This document shows positions 33,778 through 41,708 of a DNA stretch of 64,000 nt, one piece after another. This DNA comes from Paraburkholderia flava (GTDB lineage: Bacteria > Pseudomonadota > Gammaproteobacteria > Burkholderiales > Burkholderiaceae). The stretch spans positions 1-64,000 of the forward strand of contig NZ_SMRO01000001.1 of NCBI RefSeq assembly GCF_004359985.1, given 5' to 3'. A program made the translations under genes and the position numbers. The first letter of the stretch is position 1. Each line of letters opens with the position of its first letter. The notes under the pieces were generated by a model. It ran no database searches. It was not told the origin of the DNA and worked only from the letters and a program-made list of their open reading frames with translations.

Positions 33778-34617
33778 ATGCCCTATACGTTTGACCTGGA
33801 TGCCTACTTCGCACGTATCGGTTACTCGGGACCGCGTACGCCGACGCTCGACGTACTGCGCGAACTGCACCAGCTGCATCCTTATACGATCCCTTTCGAA
33901 AACCTCGATCCGCTGACCGGCCAACGCGTGCGGCTCGAGCCATCGGCGGTCGCGGACAAACTGGTCGCGCGTCGTCGCGGCGGCTACTGCTTCGAGCAGA
34001 ACGCGCTGTTCGCGCAGGTGCTGACGCAACTCGGTTTTCGCGTGACGCCGCTGATCGGTCGCGTGATGTGGGACCGCGAGCCCGGCACCGTCGGCGCGCG
34101 CACGCACATGATCCTGCGCATCGATCTCGACGGCGGCTCATGGATGGCGGACGTCGGCTTTGGCGTGGTCACGGTCACCGCGCCGCTGCGGCTCGTCGCG
34201 GACGAACTTCAACAGACGCCGCACGAAACGTTTCGTCTCGTGAATGCACCGAACGGCGCATTCGATCTCGAAGTGCTGACCGGCGATGCACTGGACAAGT
34301 CAAAGAAGATCTATCGCTTCGATCTGCAGCGCGCCGAGCCTGCCGATTACGAAGCGGCGAACTGGTACACGTCGACGTATCCCGAGTCGCTGTTCGTCAC
34401 GCAACTGGTGGTGTGTCGCGTGACGCCGGAGGCGCGGCTGACGCTCTTCAACGACCGCTTTACCGAACGCAGGCAGGACGGCCACGGCACCGAGCGCACG
34501 CTCGGCAACGCGCGCGAACTTGCGCTGTGTCTGCGCGATGCGTTCGGTCTCGACCTCACCGGCATCGACGTCGAGTCGATCTACGCGCGCGTCAGCGAAG
34601 TCGCGGCCGGCGTGTAA
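33778..34617 (+). CDS. nat: Arylamine N-acetyltransferase
   Basis: A 279-residue acetyl-CoA-dependent enzyme. The catalytic triad is visible: Cys in RRGGYCFEQN, His in ARTHMILRI and Asp in WMADVGFG. The N-terminus (FDLDAYFARIGYSGPRTPTL) and HPYTIPFENLDPLTG are typical of bacterial NATs, which detoxify arylamines and hydrazines. The length fits the family. It is 25 bp upstream of a membrane methyltransferase gene on the same strand, probably one transcript. It is divergent from the iron operon, with 361 bp between them. Confidence 0.95.
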   Translation: MPYTFDLDAYFARIGYSGPRTPTLDVLRELHQLHPYTIPFENLDPLTGQRVRLEPSAVADKLVARRRGGYCFEQNALFAQVLTQLGFRVTPLIGRVMWDREPGTVGARTHMILRIDLDGGSWMADVGFGVVTVTAPLRLVADELQQTPHETFRLVNAPNGAFDLEVLTGDALDKSKKIYRFDLQRAEPADYEAANWYTSTYPESLFVTQLVVCRVTPEARLTLFNDRFTERRQDGHGTERTLGNARELALCLRDAFGLDLTGIDVESIYARVSEVAAGV

Positions 34618-34642
34618 AACCATTGATGCCATGGAGCCCACG

Positions 34643-35320
34643 ATGCAGACCCGCCTGTACGTCCAGACCTTCGGTTCGCTTGCCGTGATGGGCGTGCTGC
34701 TGTTCGGCGCGGCGGGCACGGTCATGTGGCCGGCGGCGTGGTGCTTTCTGATCGAGCTCGGTGCGCTGGGTTTGTGGCTCGGCCTCTGGCTCGCGCGTGT
34801 CGATCCGGCGCTGCTCGCCGAACGCCTCGGCTCGCTCGTGCAGAAACAGCAGAAGCCGTGGGACCGGGTCTTCATGCTGTGTGCCGCGATGATCTGGTGC
34901 GCGTGGCTCGTGCTGATCGCGCTCGATGCGCGGCGCTTCCACTGGTCGACGATGCCGCGTTCGCTGGCCGCGCTCGGGTCGCTCGGTATTCTTGTCAGCA
35001 TCGTCGTGACGCGTTTCGTGTTTCGCGCGAACAGCTACGCGTCGCCGGTCGTGAAGCTGCAGAGCGAGCGCGGTCACAAGGTCGCCGACACCGGGCCGTA
35101 CGCGTACGTGCGTCATCCGATGTACGCCGGCGCGATTCCGTTCCTCGCCGGTACGCCGCTGCTGCTCGGCTCGTGGTGGGGCTTCGCGTGCATGCCGTTT
35201 GTCGTCGCCGCGCTCGCCGTGCGCGCGGTGCTGGAAGAGCGGATGCTGATCGAGCAACTCGACGGCTATGCGGCCTACGCAGCCCGCGTCCGCTACCGGT
35301 TGATTCCCGGTATCTGGTGA
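34643..35320 (+). CDS. ICMT/PEMT-family membrane methyltransferase
   Basis: A 225-residue protein with five or six membrane helices. The C-terminal half carries the S-adenosylmethionine-binding pattern of isoprenylcysteine and phospholipid N-methyltransferases: DTGPYAYVRHPMYAGAIPFL, then LEERMLIEQLDGYAAYAARVRYRLIPGIW, where RHPxY and the late EE are family hallmarks. The substrate in bacteria is unknown. The start at 34643 (MQTRLYVQ) has GGAG six bases upstream; an ATG at 34631 is the alternative. It follows the N-acetyltransferase gene. Confidence 0.87.
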   Translation: MQTRLYVQTFGSLAVMGVLLFGAAGTVMWPAAWCFLIELGALGLWLGLWLARVDPALLAERLGSLVQKQQKPWDRVFMLCAAMIWCAWLVLIALDARRFHWSTMPRSLAALGSLGILVSIVVTRFVFRANSYASPVVKLQSERGHKVADTGPYAYVRHPMYAGAIPFLAGTPLLLGSWWGFACMPFVVAALAVRAVLEERMLIEQLDGYAAYAARVRYRLIPGIW

Positions 35321-35380
35321 TTCCTTTCCCACTTTCCGCATTTCCGCGCAGCATCGGTGCACGACGCACCACCTTCTAAC

Positions 35381-35391
35381 CTGTCTAGACA
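35381..35391. promoter_or_regulatory. Candidate HutC/GntR operator, distal copy
   Basis: The perfect 10-bp palindrome TGTCTAGACA lies 236 bp upstream of the amino-acid transporter operon. The same word core TGTCTAG recurs 170 bp downstream next to the operon. GntR/HutC proteins bind such short palindromes, and a HutC-type gene ends the operon. The remaining gap (35321-35626) has an AT-rich promoter-like stretch at 35461-35540. Confidence 0.5.
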
Positions 35392-35553
35392 AAATGCACC
35401 GCTGGTGCACATCGATCGTCCCTGTCCGAAACCTCTTGGAAAGATTCGAGGCTCCACGAACATCCTTATTTATAGGGGTTTCTTAGGGCTTACCCGAGCT
35501 TCACCGCCAATTTAACAGTTTTCCCTTGCATCGATTTTTTAGCTCGGGCAAGC

Positions 35554-35565
35554 TTGTCTAGTCAA
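35554..35565. promoter_or_regulatory. Candidate HutC/GntR operator, proximal copy
   Basis: TTGTCTAGTCAA is a 12-bp near-palindrome (10 of 12 positions symmetric) lying 61 bp before the start of the binding-protein gene. It shares TGTCTAG with the palindrome at 35382. The spacing of two similar sites would allow repression by looping or by promoter occlusion by the HutC-like regulator. Confidence 0.5.
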
Positions 35566-35626
35566 ATTCAGCGACACAGTGATCGACGTGTCGGCAGCGG
35601 CATTCTCAATCTCAAGGAGAGGTTCG

Positions 35627-36484
35627 ATGGGCAAGCGCAGCACGTTGGCAAAGGCATGGATCGGCGCGATGGTCGGCGCCGTCGCAATTCTCTCGGCACC
35701 GGTGCAGGCGAAAGACTGGAAGACGGTGACGATCGCGCTCGAAGGCGGTTACGCGCCGTGGAATCTGACACTGCCCGGCGGCAAGCTCGGCGGCTTCGAG
35801 CCGGAGCTGGTCGCGAACCTGTGCACGCGCATCAAGCTGCAATGCAATCTCGTCGCGCAGGACTGGGACGGGATGATTCCGGGTCTGCAGGCCGGCAAGT
35901 TCGACGTGTTGATGGACGCGATCTCGATCACGCCCGAGCGCGAAAAGATCATCGCGTTCTCGCGACCCTACGCCGCGACCCCGGCGACCTTCGCGGTCAC
36001 CGACACGAAGATCCTGCCGAAGTCGTCGCCGACGGCACCCGCCGTCAAACTGACCGGCGATCCAAAGACCGACCAGCCGACCGTCGATGCACTGCGTAAG
36101 CAGCTGAAGGGTAAGACGATCGGCATCCAGTCGGGCACCGTCTATACGAAGTTCATCAACGACAGCTTCAAGGACATCGCGACGATCCGCGTGTACAAGA
36201 CGTCGCCCGAACGCGATCTCGATCTGGTCGCGGGCCGTATCGACGCATCGTTCGACGACGTGACGTACTACGCCGCGAACATGGACAAGAAAGAGAACGC
36301 GTCGATCGTGCTGGCCGGACCGAAGATCGGCGGCCCGATCTGGGGCCCGGGCGAAGGGCTCGCGTTCCGCAAGCAGGACGCCGACCTGAAGGCGAAGTTC
36401 GACACCGCGATCGGCGCGGCGCTTGCCGACGGCACCGTGAAGAAGCTCGCCGACAAGTGGTTCAAGACCGACGTGACGCCTTGA
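35627..36484 (+). CDS. Polar amino-acid ABC transporter, periplasmic binding protein
   Basis: A 285-residue binding protein with a signal peptide ending near SAPVQAKDW. It belongs to the HisJ/ArgT/AotJ group: VTIALEGGYAPWNLTLPGGKL, GFEPELVANLCTRIKLQCNL, WDGMIPGLQAGKFDVLMDA and ISITPEREKIIAFSRPY are typical. An unusual insertion around KILPKSSPTAPAVKLTGDPK precedes the second lobe. The start follows AAGGAGAGG. Histidine, arginine, lysine, ornithine or related opines are possible ligands. It leads the operon of two permeases, an ATPase and a lyase homologue. Confidence 0.92.
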   Translation: MGKRSTLAKAWIGAMVGAVAILSAPVQAKDWKTVTIALEGGYAPWNLTLPGGKLGGFEPELVANLCTRIKLQCNLVAQDWDGMIPGLQAGKFDVLMDAISITPEREKIIAFSRPYAATPATFAVTDTKILPKSSPTAPAVKLTGDPKTDQPTVDALRKQLKGKTIGIQSGTVYTKFINDSFKDIATIRVYKTSPERDLDLVAGRIDASFDDVTYYAANMDKKENASIVLAGPKIGGPIWGPGEGLAFRKQDADLKAKFDTAIGAALADGTVKKLADKWFKTDVTP

Positions 36485-36573
36485 TGTGACGTGACGTAAC
36501 GACGGCGCTCGTCGCCGTCGCAGCAGCACCGCAATAAGCAACGCAGGCAGGACAGGTAGAAGGAGGAGCACGC

Positions 36574-37296
36574 ATGAGTCTGATCGGAATACTCGGCTTC
36601 GGGCCGGATGGCTGGGGTGGCGTGCTGCTGCTCGCGGCGTTGATGACGGTGGCGCTGACGCTCGCCGCGCTTGCCGTAGGCGCGGTGTTCGGCGCGCTCA
36701 TCGCCGCAGCGAAACTGTCGCGCTGGCGCGCGGCGCGCGTGATCGGCGATCTGTACACGACGGTGTTTCGCGGCGTGCCCGAACTGCTCGTCATCTATCT
36801 GTTCTACTTCGGCGGCTCGACGCTCGTGACGACCGTCGGCCAGTGGTTCGGCGCCGAAGGTTTCGTCGGCGTGCCGCCGTTCGTGGTCGGCGCGCTCGCG
36901 GTCGGGATGATCTCCGGCGCGTACCAGGCTGAGGTGTATCGCTCGGCGGTGCTCGCGGTGTCGCGTGGCGAACTCGAAGCGGCACGCTCGGTCGGCATGC
37001 CGACCTTCACGATGTTCCGACGTATTTTGATTCCGCAGGTGCTGCGCTTCGCGTTGCCGGGCATCGGCAACGTGTGGCAGCTGAGCTTGAAGGACTCCGC
37101 GCTGATCTCCGTAACCGGGCTCGCCGAACTGCTGCGCACGAGCCAGATCGCAGCCGGTTCGACGCATCAGTACTTCGTTTTCTTCGTCGTGGGCGGCGCG
37201 CTGTATCTCGTGATGACCGGCATTTCGAACCGCGTGTTCAATCATGCCGAAGCGCGGATCGCGCGGTCGTTCCGGCGCAACTTCGCGCGCAACTGA
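36574..37296 (+). CDS. Polar amino-acid ABC transporter permease (HisQ-like)
   Basis: A 240-residue permease with five membrane helices. The EAA coupling loop is in ELEAARSVGMPTFTMFRRIL, and TTVFRGVPELLVIYLFYFGG is the characteristic HisQ/M N-terminal region. The start MSLIGILGFG lies 11 bp after an AGGAGGAG site. It pairs with the second permease encoded 17 bp downstream to form the membrane channel of the transporter. Confidence 0.92.
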   Translation: MSLIGILGFGPDGWGGVLLLAALMTVALTLAALAVGAVFGALIAAAKLSRWRAARVIGDLYTTVFRGVPELLVIYLFYFGGSTLVTTVGQWFGAEGFVGVPPFVVGALAVGMISGAYQAEVYRSAVLAVSRGELEAARSVGMPTFTMFRRILIPQVLRFALPGIGNVWQLSLKDSALISVTGLAELLRTSQIAAGSTHQYFVFFVVGGALYLVMTGISNRVFNHAEARIARSFRRNFARN

Positions 37297-37312
37297 CGAG
37301 GACGCCTTCATC

Positions 37313-38068
37313 ATGCATTTGGATTTCGACTTTCTGCTCGACACGATGCGGCAACTGATCGCCGCCGTGCCGACTACGCTCGGGCTGTTCTTCGCGTCGA
37401 TCGTGCTGGGCGGTTTGCTGTCGCTCGTGATCGTGACGATGCGCGTGTCGTCGCACTGGTTGCCGAACCGCTTCGCGCGCGCGTACATCCTCGTGTTTCG
37501 CGGCTCGCCGCTGCTGATCCAGATGTTCCTCGTGTACTACGGGCTCGGCCAGTTCGGTGTGATTCGCGAGAGCTTCATGTGGCCGCTGCTGCGCGAGCCG
37601 TATATGTGCGCGGTGCTGTCGCTTGCGCTGTGTACCGCGGGCTATACCGCCGAGATCATTCGCGGCGGCCTGATGGCCGTGCCGGTCGGACAGATCGAAG
37701 CGGGTTATGCGATCGGTCTGTCGGGCTTCTCGCTGCTGCGTCGCGTGATCGGGCCGATCGCGTTGCGTCAATGTCTGCCCGCGTATTCGACGGAAGCGGT
37801 GCTGCTCGTCAAGTCCACTGCGCTCGCGAGTCTCGTCACCGTGTGGGAAGTGACCGGTGTCGCGCAGCAGATCATCCAGCAGACGTATCGCACGACCGAA
37901 GTGTTCATCTGTGCGGCGCTGATCTATCTGTTCCTGAATTTTGTCGTCGTGCGTGTGCTGGGCGCGCTCGAATGGCGGCTGTCGCGGCATCTGCGTGCGG
38001 CACCGTCGGTTGCGGTTGCGTCGCCTGTCGATGCGGCGGGTACTGAAGCCCGTCGCGCGGCACCCTAA
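37313..38068 (+). CDS. Polar amino-acid ABC transporter permease (HisM-like)
   Basis: A 251-residue permease, partner of the HisQ-like protein. It has [18 protein letters not shown] near the N-terminus, [20 protein letters not shown] and the EAA loop [20 protein letters not shown]. The start [12 protein letters not shown] is preferred; the in-frame extension upstream overlaps the previous gene and has no homology. The C-terminal 25 residues are Ala-rich and probably cytoplasmic. Confidence 0.92.
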   Translation: MHLDFDFLLDTMRQLIAAVPTTLGLFFASIVLGGLLSLVIVTMRVSSHWLPNRFARAYILVFRGSPLLIQMFLVYYGLGQFGVIRESFMWPLLREPYMCAVLSLALCTAGYTAEIIRGGLMAVPVGQIEAGYAIGLSGFSLLRRVIGPIALRQCLPAYSTEAVLLVKSTALASLVTVWEVTGVAQQIIQQTYRTTEVFICAALIYLFLNFVVVRVLGALEWRLSRHLRAAPSVAVASPVDAAGTEARRAAP

Positions 38069-38112
38069 GCGTCGCCCCACGCGAACCCCTTTATAGAGTT
38101 GCGGAGAACCTC

Positions 38113-38904
38113 ATGAACGCTACGGCTCCAGTCGCACTGTCGGTCAAGAACATCCACAAGTCGTTCGGCGACCACCACGTCCTGAAAGGCATTTCGCTCG
38201 ATGCGCACGAGGGCGACGTGATCTCGATCCTCGGCGCGAGCGGCTCGGGCAAGAGCACGTTCCTGCGCTGCCTGAATCTGCTGGAAACGCCTGACGACGG
38301 CAGCGTCGCGCTCGCCGGCGAAGAACTGAAGATGAAGCGTCGCGGCGACGGCAGGCTGCAGCCGGGCGATCGTCGTCAGGTGGATCGCATCCGCTCGCAG
38401 CTCGGCATGGTTTTCCAGAACTTCAACCTGTGGTCGCACATGACCGTGATCGAAAACCTGATCGAAGGTCCGATGCGCGTGCAGAAGCGCAGCCGCGCGG
38501 AAGCAGTCGAAGAGGCCGAGGCGCTACTCGCGAAGGTCGGCCTCGCGGAGAAGCGTGGTCACTATCCGGCGCATCTGTCGGGCGGTCAGCAGCAGCGCGT
38601 GGCGATTGCGCGCGCGCTCGCGATGCATCCGAAAGTGATGCTGTTCGACGAACCCACTTCCGCGCTCGATCCCGAACTCGTCGGCGAAGTGCTGCGCGTG
38701 ATGCGCTCGCTCGCGGAAGAGGGACGCACGATGCTCGTCGTCACGCATGAGATGGGTTTCGCGCGACACGTGTCGAATCGCGTGATGTTTCTGCATCAAG
38801 GGCAGGTCGAAGCGGACGGCACGCCCGACGAAGTGTTCGGCGAACTGAAGTCGGAGCGTTTCCGCCAGTTCGTGTCGAGCCATCACCACCGTACCGCGAA
38901 CTAA
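38113..38904 (+). CDS. Polar amino-acid ABC transporter ATP-binding protein (HisP-like)
   Basis: A 263-residue ATPase with Walker [11 protein letters not shown]-loop [16 protein letters not shown], signature [15 protein letters not shown], Walker [14 protein letters not shown] and switch [13 protein letters not shown]. The arrangement is that of HisP/GlnQ/ArtP ATPases, which serve polar amino acids. It completes the transporter and ends 28 bp before the lyase-homologue gene, suggesting that the imported amino acid is the ligand of that protein. Confidence 0.95.
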   Translation: MNATAPVALSVKNIHKSFGDHHVLKGISLDAHEGDVISILGASGSGKSTFLRCLNLLETPDDGSVALAGEELKMKRRGDGRLQPGDRRQVDRIRSQLGMVFQNFNLWSHMTVIENLIEGPMRVQKRSRAEAVEEAEALLAKVGLAEKRGHYPAHLSGGQQQRVAIARALAMHPKVMLFDEPTSALDPELVGEVLRVMRSLAEEGRTMLVVTHEMGFARHVSNRVMFLHQGQVEADGTPDEVFGELKSERFRQFVSSHHHRTAN

Positions 38905-38932
38905 TCCGCCAACCAGGCGAGCGAGCACCATC

Positions 38933-40549
38933 ATGGCCGTCATCCGTTCCGATCGTCCTCTGGACTGGCACCAGGTCGCGGCCGTCGCCGCGGGCGAAAC
39001 ACTCGAACTGTCCGCAGGGGCAGCCGCGCGTATCGACGCGGCACACGTGCTTGTCGAACAGATCGTCGCACGCGGGATTCGCGCGTATGGCGTGAATACC
39101 GGCGTGGGTGCGCTGTGTGACGTCGTCGTGTCGCCGTCCGAGCAACGCACGTTGTCGCGCAACATCCTGATGAGTCACGCGGTCGGCGTCGGTGCGCCGC
39201 TCGGTGCCGCCGAAACGCGCGCGATCGTCGCGGCTGCCGTCAACAATTTCGCGCACGGCCATTCGGGCATTCGACTCGAAGTGGCCGAACGCCTCGTCGC
39301 GTTGCTCGCTGCCGATTGCTTGCCGGAAGTGCCGGCGTTCGGCTCGGTCGGCTATCTGAGTCACATGGCGCATATCGCGCTGGTGTGCATCGGCGAAGGG
39401 CACGCACGTTATCGCGGCGAGCGCCTTAGCGGCGCCGACGCGCTGCGACGGCTCGGACTCGAACCGCTCGTGCTCGAAGCGAAGGAAGGCTTGAGTCTGA
39501 TCAACGGTACGCCGTGTGTCACTGGGCTCGCCGCACTCGCGCTGGCGCGTGCGGAACGATGGCTCGACTGGACCGATGCGGTCGCTGCGATGAGCTTCGA
39601 GAATCTGCATGGCCAGCTCGCCGCATTCGACGAAGAATCGCTTGCGCTGCGCATCTCGCCGGGGCTGAACCTGGTCGGTTCTAAACTGCGTGCGTCGCTG
39701 GCGGACAGCGGGATCCTCGCGTCGTTCGTCGGACAGCGCACACAGGATCCGCTCAGCATGCGCACGATTCCGCATGTACACGGCGCGGCGCGCGACGTGT
39801 TGACCGCAACCGCCGACGTCGTGAATCGCGAACTCGCGTCGATCACCGACAACCCGATCGTCGCCGGCACGCCCGACGCGCCGCGCGTGTATTCGCAGGC
39901 ACACGCGGTCGGCGCATCGATCGCGCTCGCGATGGACAGCCTCGCGAACGCGATCGCGCAGGTTGCCGCGATGGCCGAGCGACGTCTCGACCGGCTCGTC
40001 AATCCGCTCGTCAGCGGGCTGCCTGCGTTTCTCGCGGAGCCGGGCGGCACGTGCTCCGGTTTCATGATCGCGCAGTACACGGCGGCGTCGCTGGTTGCAC
40101 AGAATCGTCGGCTCGCGGCGCCCGCGAGTCTCGACGGCGGCATTACGTCGGGTCTGCAGGAAGACCATTTGTGTCACGCAACGCCGGCAGCATTGAAGGC
40201 TTTGGAAATCATCGATAATGCCGGGCGTATCGTCGCGATCGAACTGCTGGCGGCTGCGCAGGCGTACGACCTGCAGGCCGCCGATGCGACGCGCGCGCCG
40301 CACACCGAGCAACTGTGGCGTCGTGTGCGCGGTCTCGTGCCGACGTATCGCGACGACCGGCCGCTCGCGGACGACATGGCGACCGCGTTCCGTTTGATCG
40401 CCGACACTGCGCCGCCGCCGCTGCCGAATCCGGGCAATGTGCATCCGCTGCGCGACGCTGACGCGCAGAGCCCGACGACTGGCGGCGTGCCGATCGCGAC
40501 GGGGTCCGCTGCGAACGATCCGCGACCGGCTGCGCTGGCGGGTCGCTGA
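38933..40549 (+). CDS. HAL/PAL-family ammonia-lyase homologue lacking the MIO triad
   Basis: A 538-residue member of the histidine/phenylalanine ammonia-lyase family along its whole length. Typical members make the MIO cofactor from Ala-Ser-Gly in GSVGASGDLAPLAH. Here the sequence runs GSVG (137-140) straight into YLSHMAHIAL, so the triad is missing; spacing to the conserved Asn (N191, equal to Asn195 of Pseudomonas HutH) fits an exact three-residue loss. Tyr280 of HutH is replaced by Leu274 (QDPLSMR), and the GNFH loop is changed to SQAHAV. Kept are Y52, H82, N191, Q271, R277 and E410 (QEDH). Classic deamination is therefore doubtful. The C-terminal 40 residues are Pro/Ala-rich. It follows the transporter genes and precedes a HutC-like regulator; hutU, hutI and hutG are absent. 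Confidence 0.88.
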   Translation: MAVIRSDRPLDWHQVAAVAAGETLELSAGAAARIDAAHVLVEQIVARGIRAYGVNTGVGALCDVVVSPSEQRTLSRNILMSHAVGVGAPLGAAETRAIVAAAVNNFAHGHSGIRLEVAERLVALLAADCLPEVPAFGSVGYLSHMAHIALVCIGEGHARYRGERLSGADALRRLGLEPLVLEAKEGLSLINGTPCVTGLAALALARAERWLDWTDAVAAMSFENLHGQLAAFDEESLALRISPGLNLVGSKLRASLADSGILASFVGQRTQDPLSMRTIPHVHGAARDVLTATADVVNRELASITDNPIVAGTPDAPRVYSQAHAVGASIALAMDSLANAIAQVAAMAERRLDRLVNPLVSGLPAFLAEPGGTCSGFMIAQYTAASLVAQNRRLAAPASLDGGITSGLQEDHLCHATPAALKALEIIDNAGRIVAIELLAAAQAYDLQAADATRAPHTEQLWRRVRGLVPTYRDDRPLADDMATAFRLIADTAPPPLPNPGNVHPLRDADAQSPTTGGVPIATGSAANDPRPAALAGR

Positions 40550-40640
40550 CGGGCGCGTTGCGTGCCGTGTCGAACGAATAGGCTGCGGCCGGTTTATCCG
40601 CCGGCTTGCGGCGTTGTTGTGCATCACCCACGAGGTCGAC

Positions 40641-41471
40641 GTGAACACAAGTCTGGGCACGAACATGAACACTGATGCGATTACCGATCCGAAGCCCGCT
40701 GTGCGCAGCGATGCGACGCACGGCGCCACGCCGACTTCGACTGCGACTTCGACTGTAACGCCCGCAGCGAAGACGCTCGTGCGGCCGGTGCCGGCGTACG
40801 AGCAGATCAAGCGCTACGTGGTCGAGCGGATTAGCGAGGGCGTGTGGAAGCCGGGCGGTCTGATTCCATCGGAGACCGAACTGGTCAAGGAATTCGGCGT
40901 CGCGCGGATGACCGTGTCGCGCGCGCTGCGCGAGCTGACTGCCGAACGCGTGCTGACACGCGTGCAAGGGTCGGGCACGTTCGTCGCGCCGCAACGCTAT
41001 GAATCGACGGTGCTCGAGATCCGCAATATCGCCGATGAAATCGCCGCGCGGGGTCATCTGCATACGGCTCACGTGCTGACGCTCGAGCCCAGCGACGATC
41101 CACTCGCACTCGATGCGTTAGGGCTCGCAGCCGGTCCCGCGTTTCATTCGAGGATCGTGCATAGCGAGGAGGGCGAACCGATTCAATACGAGGATCGGTA
41201 TGTGAATCCGAAGGTGTTTCCCGCTTACCTCGATCAGGACTTCACGGTCGAGACACCGAATCACTACATGGTGCGACTCGCGCCCATTCAGCGCGCTGAG
41301 TTCCGGATCTATGCGCAGAAGCCCGATGCGCATGTGCGGCGGCATCTGATGATGGAGATCGGCGAGCCTTGCTTGATGCTTTGGCGTCGGACGTGGGTCG
41401 GCGAGGCGGTCGCGACTTCGGTGCAGTTGTGGCATCCGGCTTCGCGGTTTCATCTGGCGGGGAATGTTTGA
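40641..41471 (+). CDS. HutC-type GntR-family repressor
   Basis: A 276-residue regulator if started at GTG 40641, which has GAGG five bases upstream; an ATG at 40665 is the alternative. Residues 1-50 are a Thr/Ala-rich tail with a short repeat (TSTATSTVT). The winged helix is at about 60-125 (YEQIKRYVVERISEGVW, ELVKEFGVARMTVSRALREL, QGSGTFVAP). A UTRA effector domain follows (HSRIVHSEEGEPIQYEDRYV). HutC proteins repress histidine degradation and respond to urocanate. It lies 91 bp after the MIO-less lyase gene and likely controls this operon through the palindromes at 35382 and 35554. Confidence 0.88.
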   Translation: MNTSLGTNMNTDAITDPKPAVRSDATHGATPTSTATSTVTPAAKTLVRPVPAYEQIKRYVVERISEGVWKPGGLIPSETELVKEFGVARMTVSRALRELTAERVLTRVQGSGTFVAPQRYESTVLEIRNIADEIAARGHLHTAHVLTLEPSDDPLALDALGLAAGPAFHSRIVHSEEGEPIQYEDRYVNPKVFPAYLDQDFTVETPNHYMVRLAPIQRAEFRIYAQKPDAHVRRHLMMEIGEPCLMLWRRTWVGEAVATSVQLWHPASRFHLAGNV

Positions 41472-41708
41472 CGGGGGAGGCTGACGCGAAGCGAGATATG
41501 CGCAGCTTCTTCCTTCGAAATGCTAAAAGAAAGCGAAGGACGTAGCCCGTCCACGCTTTTCGCGCAGACGGCGACGGCAATCCTCAATGATCCTCATCGA
41601 CTGCGCTCTGCAGTCCGCGTCTTCACGCATTGAATTCAACTGCACTCTCTTGTGGCGAGCACGCCGGTCGCGTTAGTCTTGCGTCGCCTCGTTACTCGAA
41701 GAGTCCTC

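Noticed and set aside
38933..40549. The lyase homologue as a pseudogene
   Set aside because: It is full-length, in frame, with good family similarity and most active-site residues; the missing triad is a clean three-codon loss, not decay.
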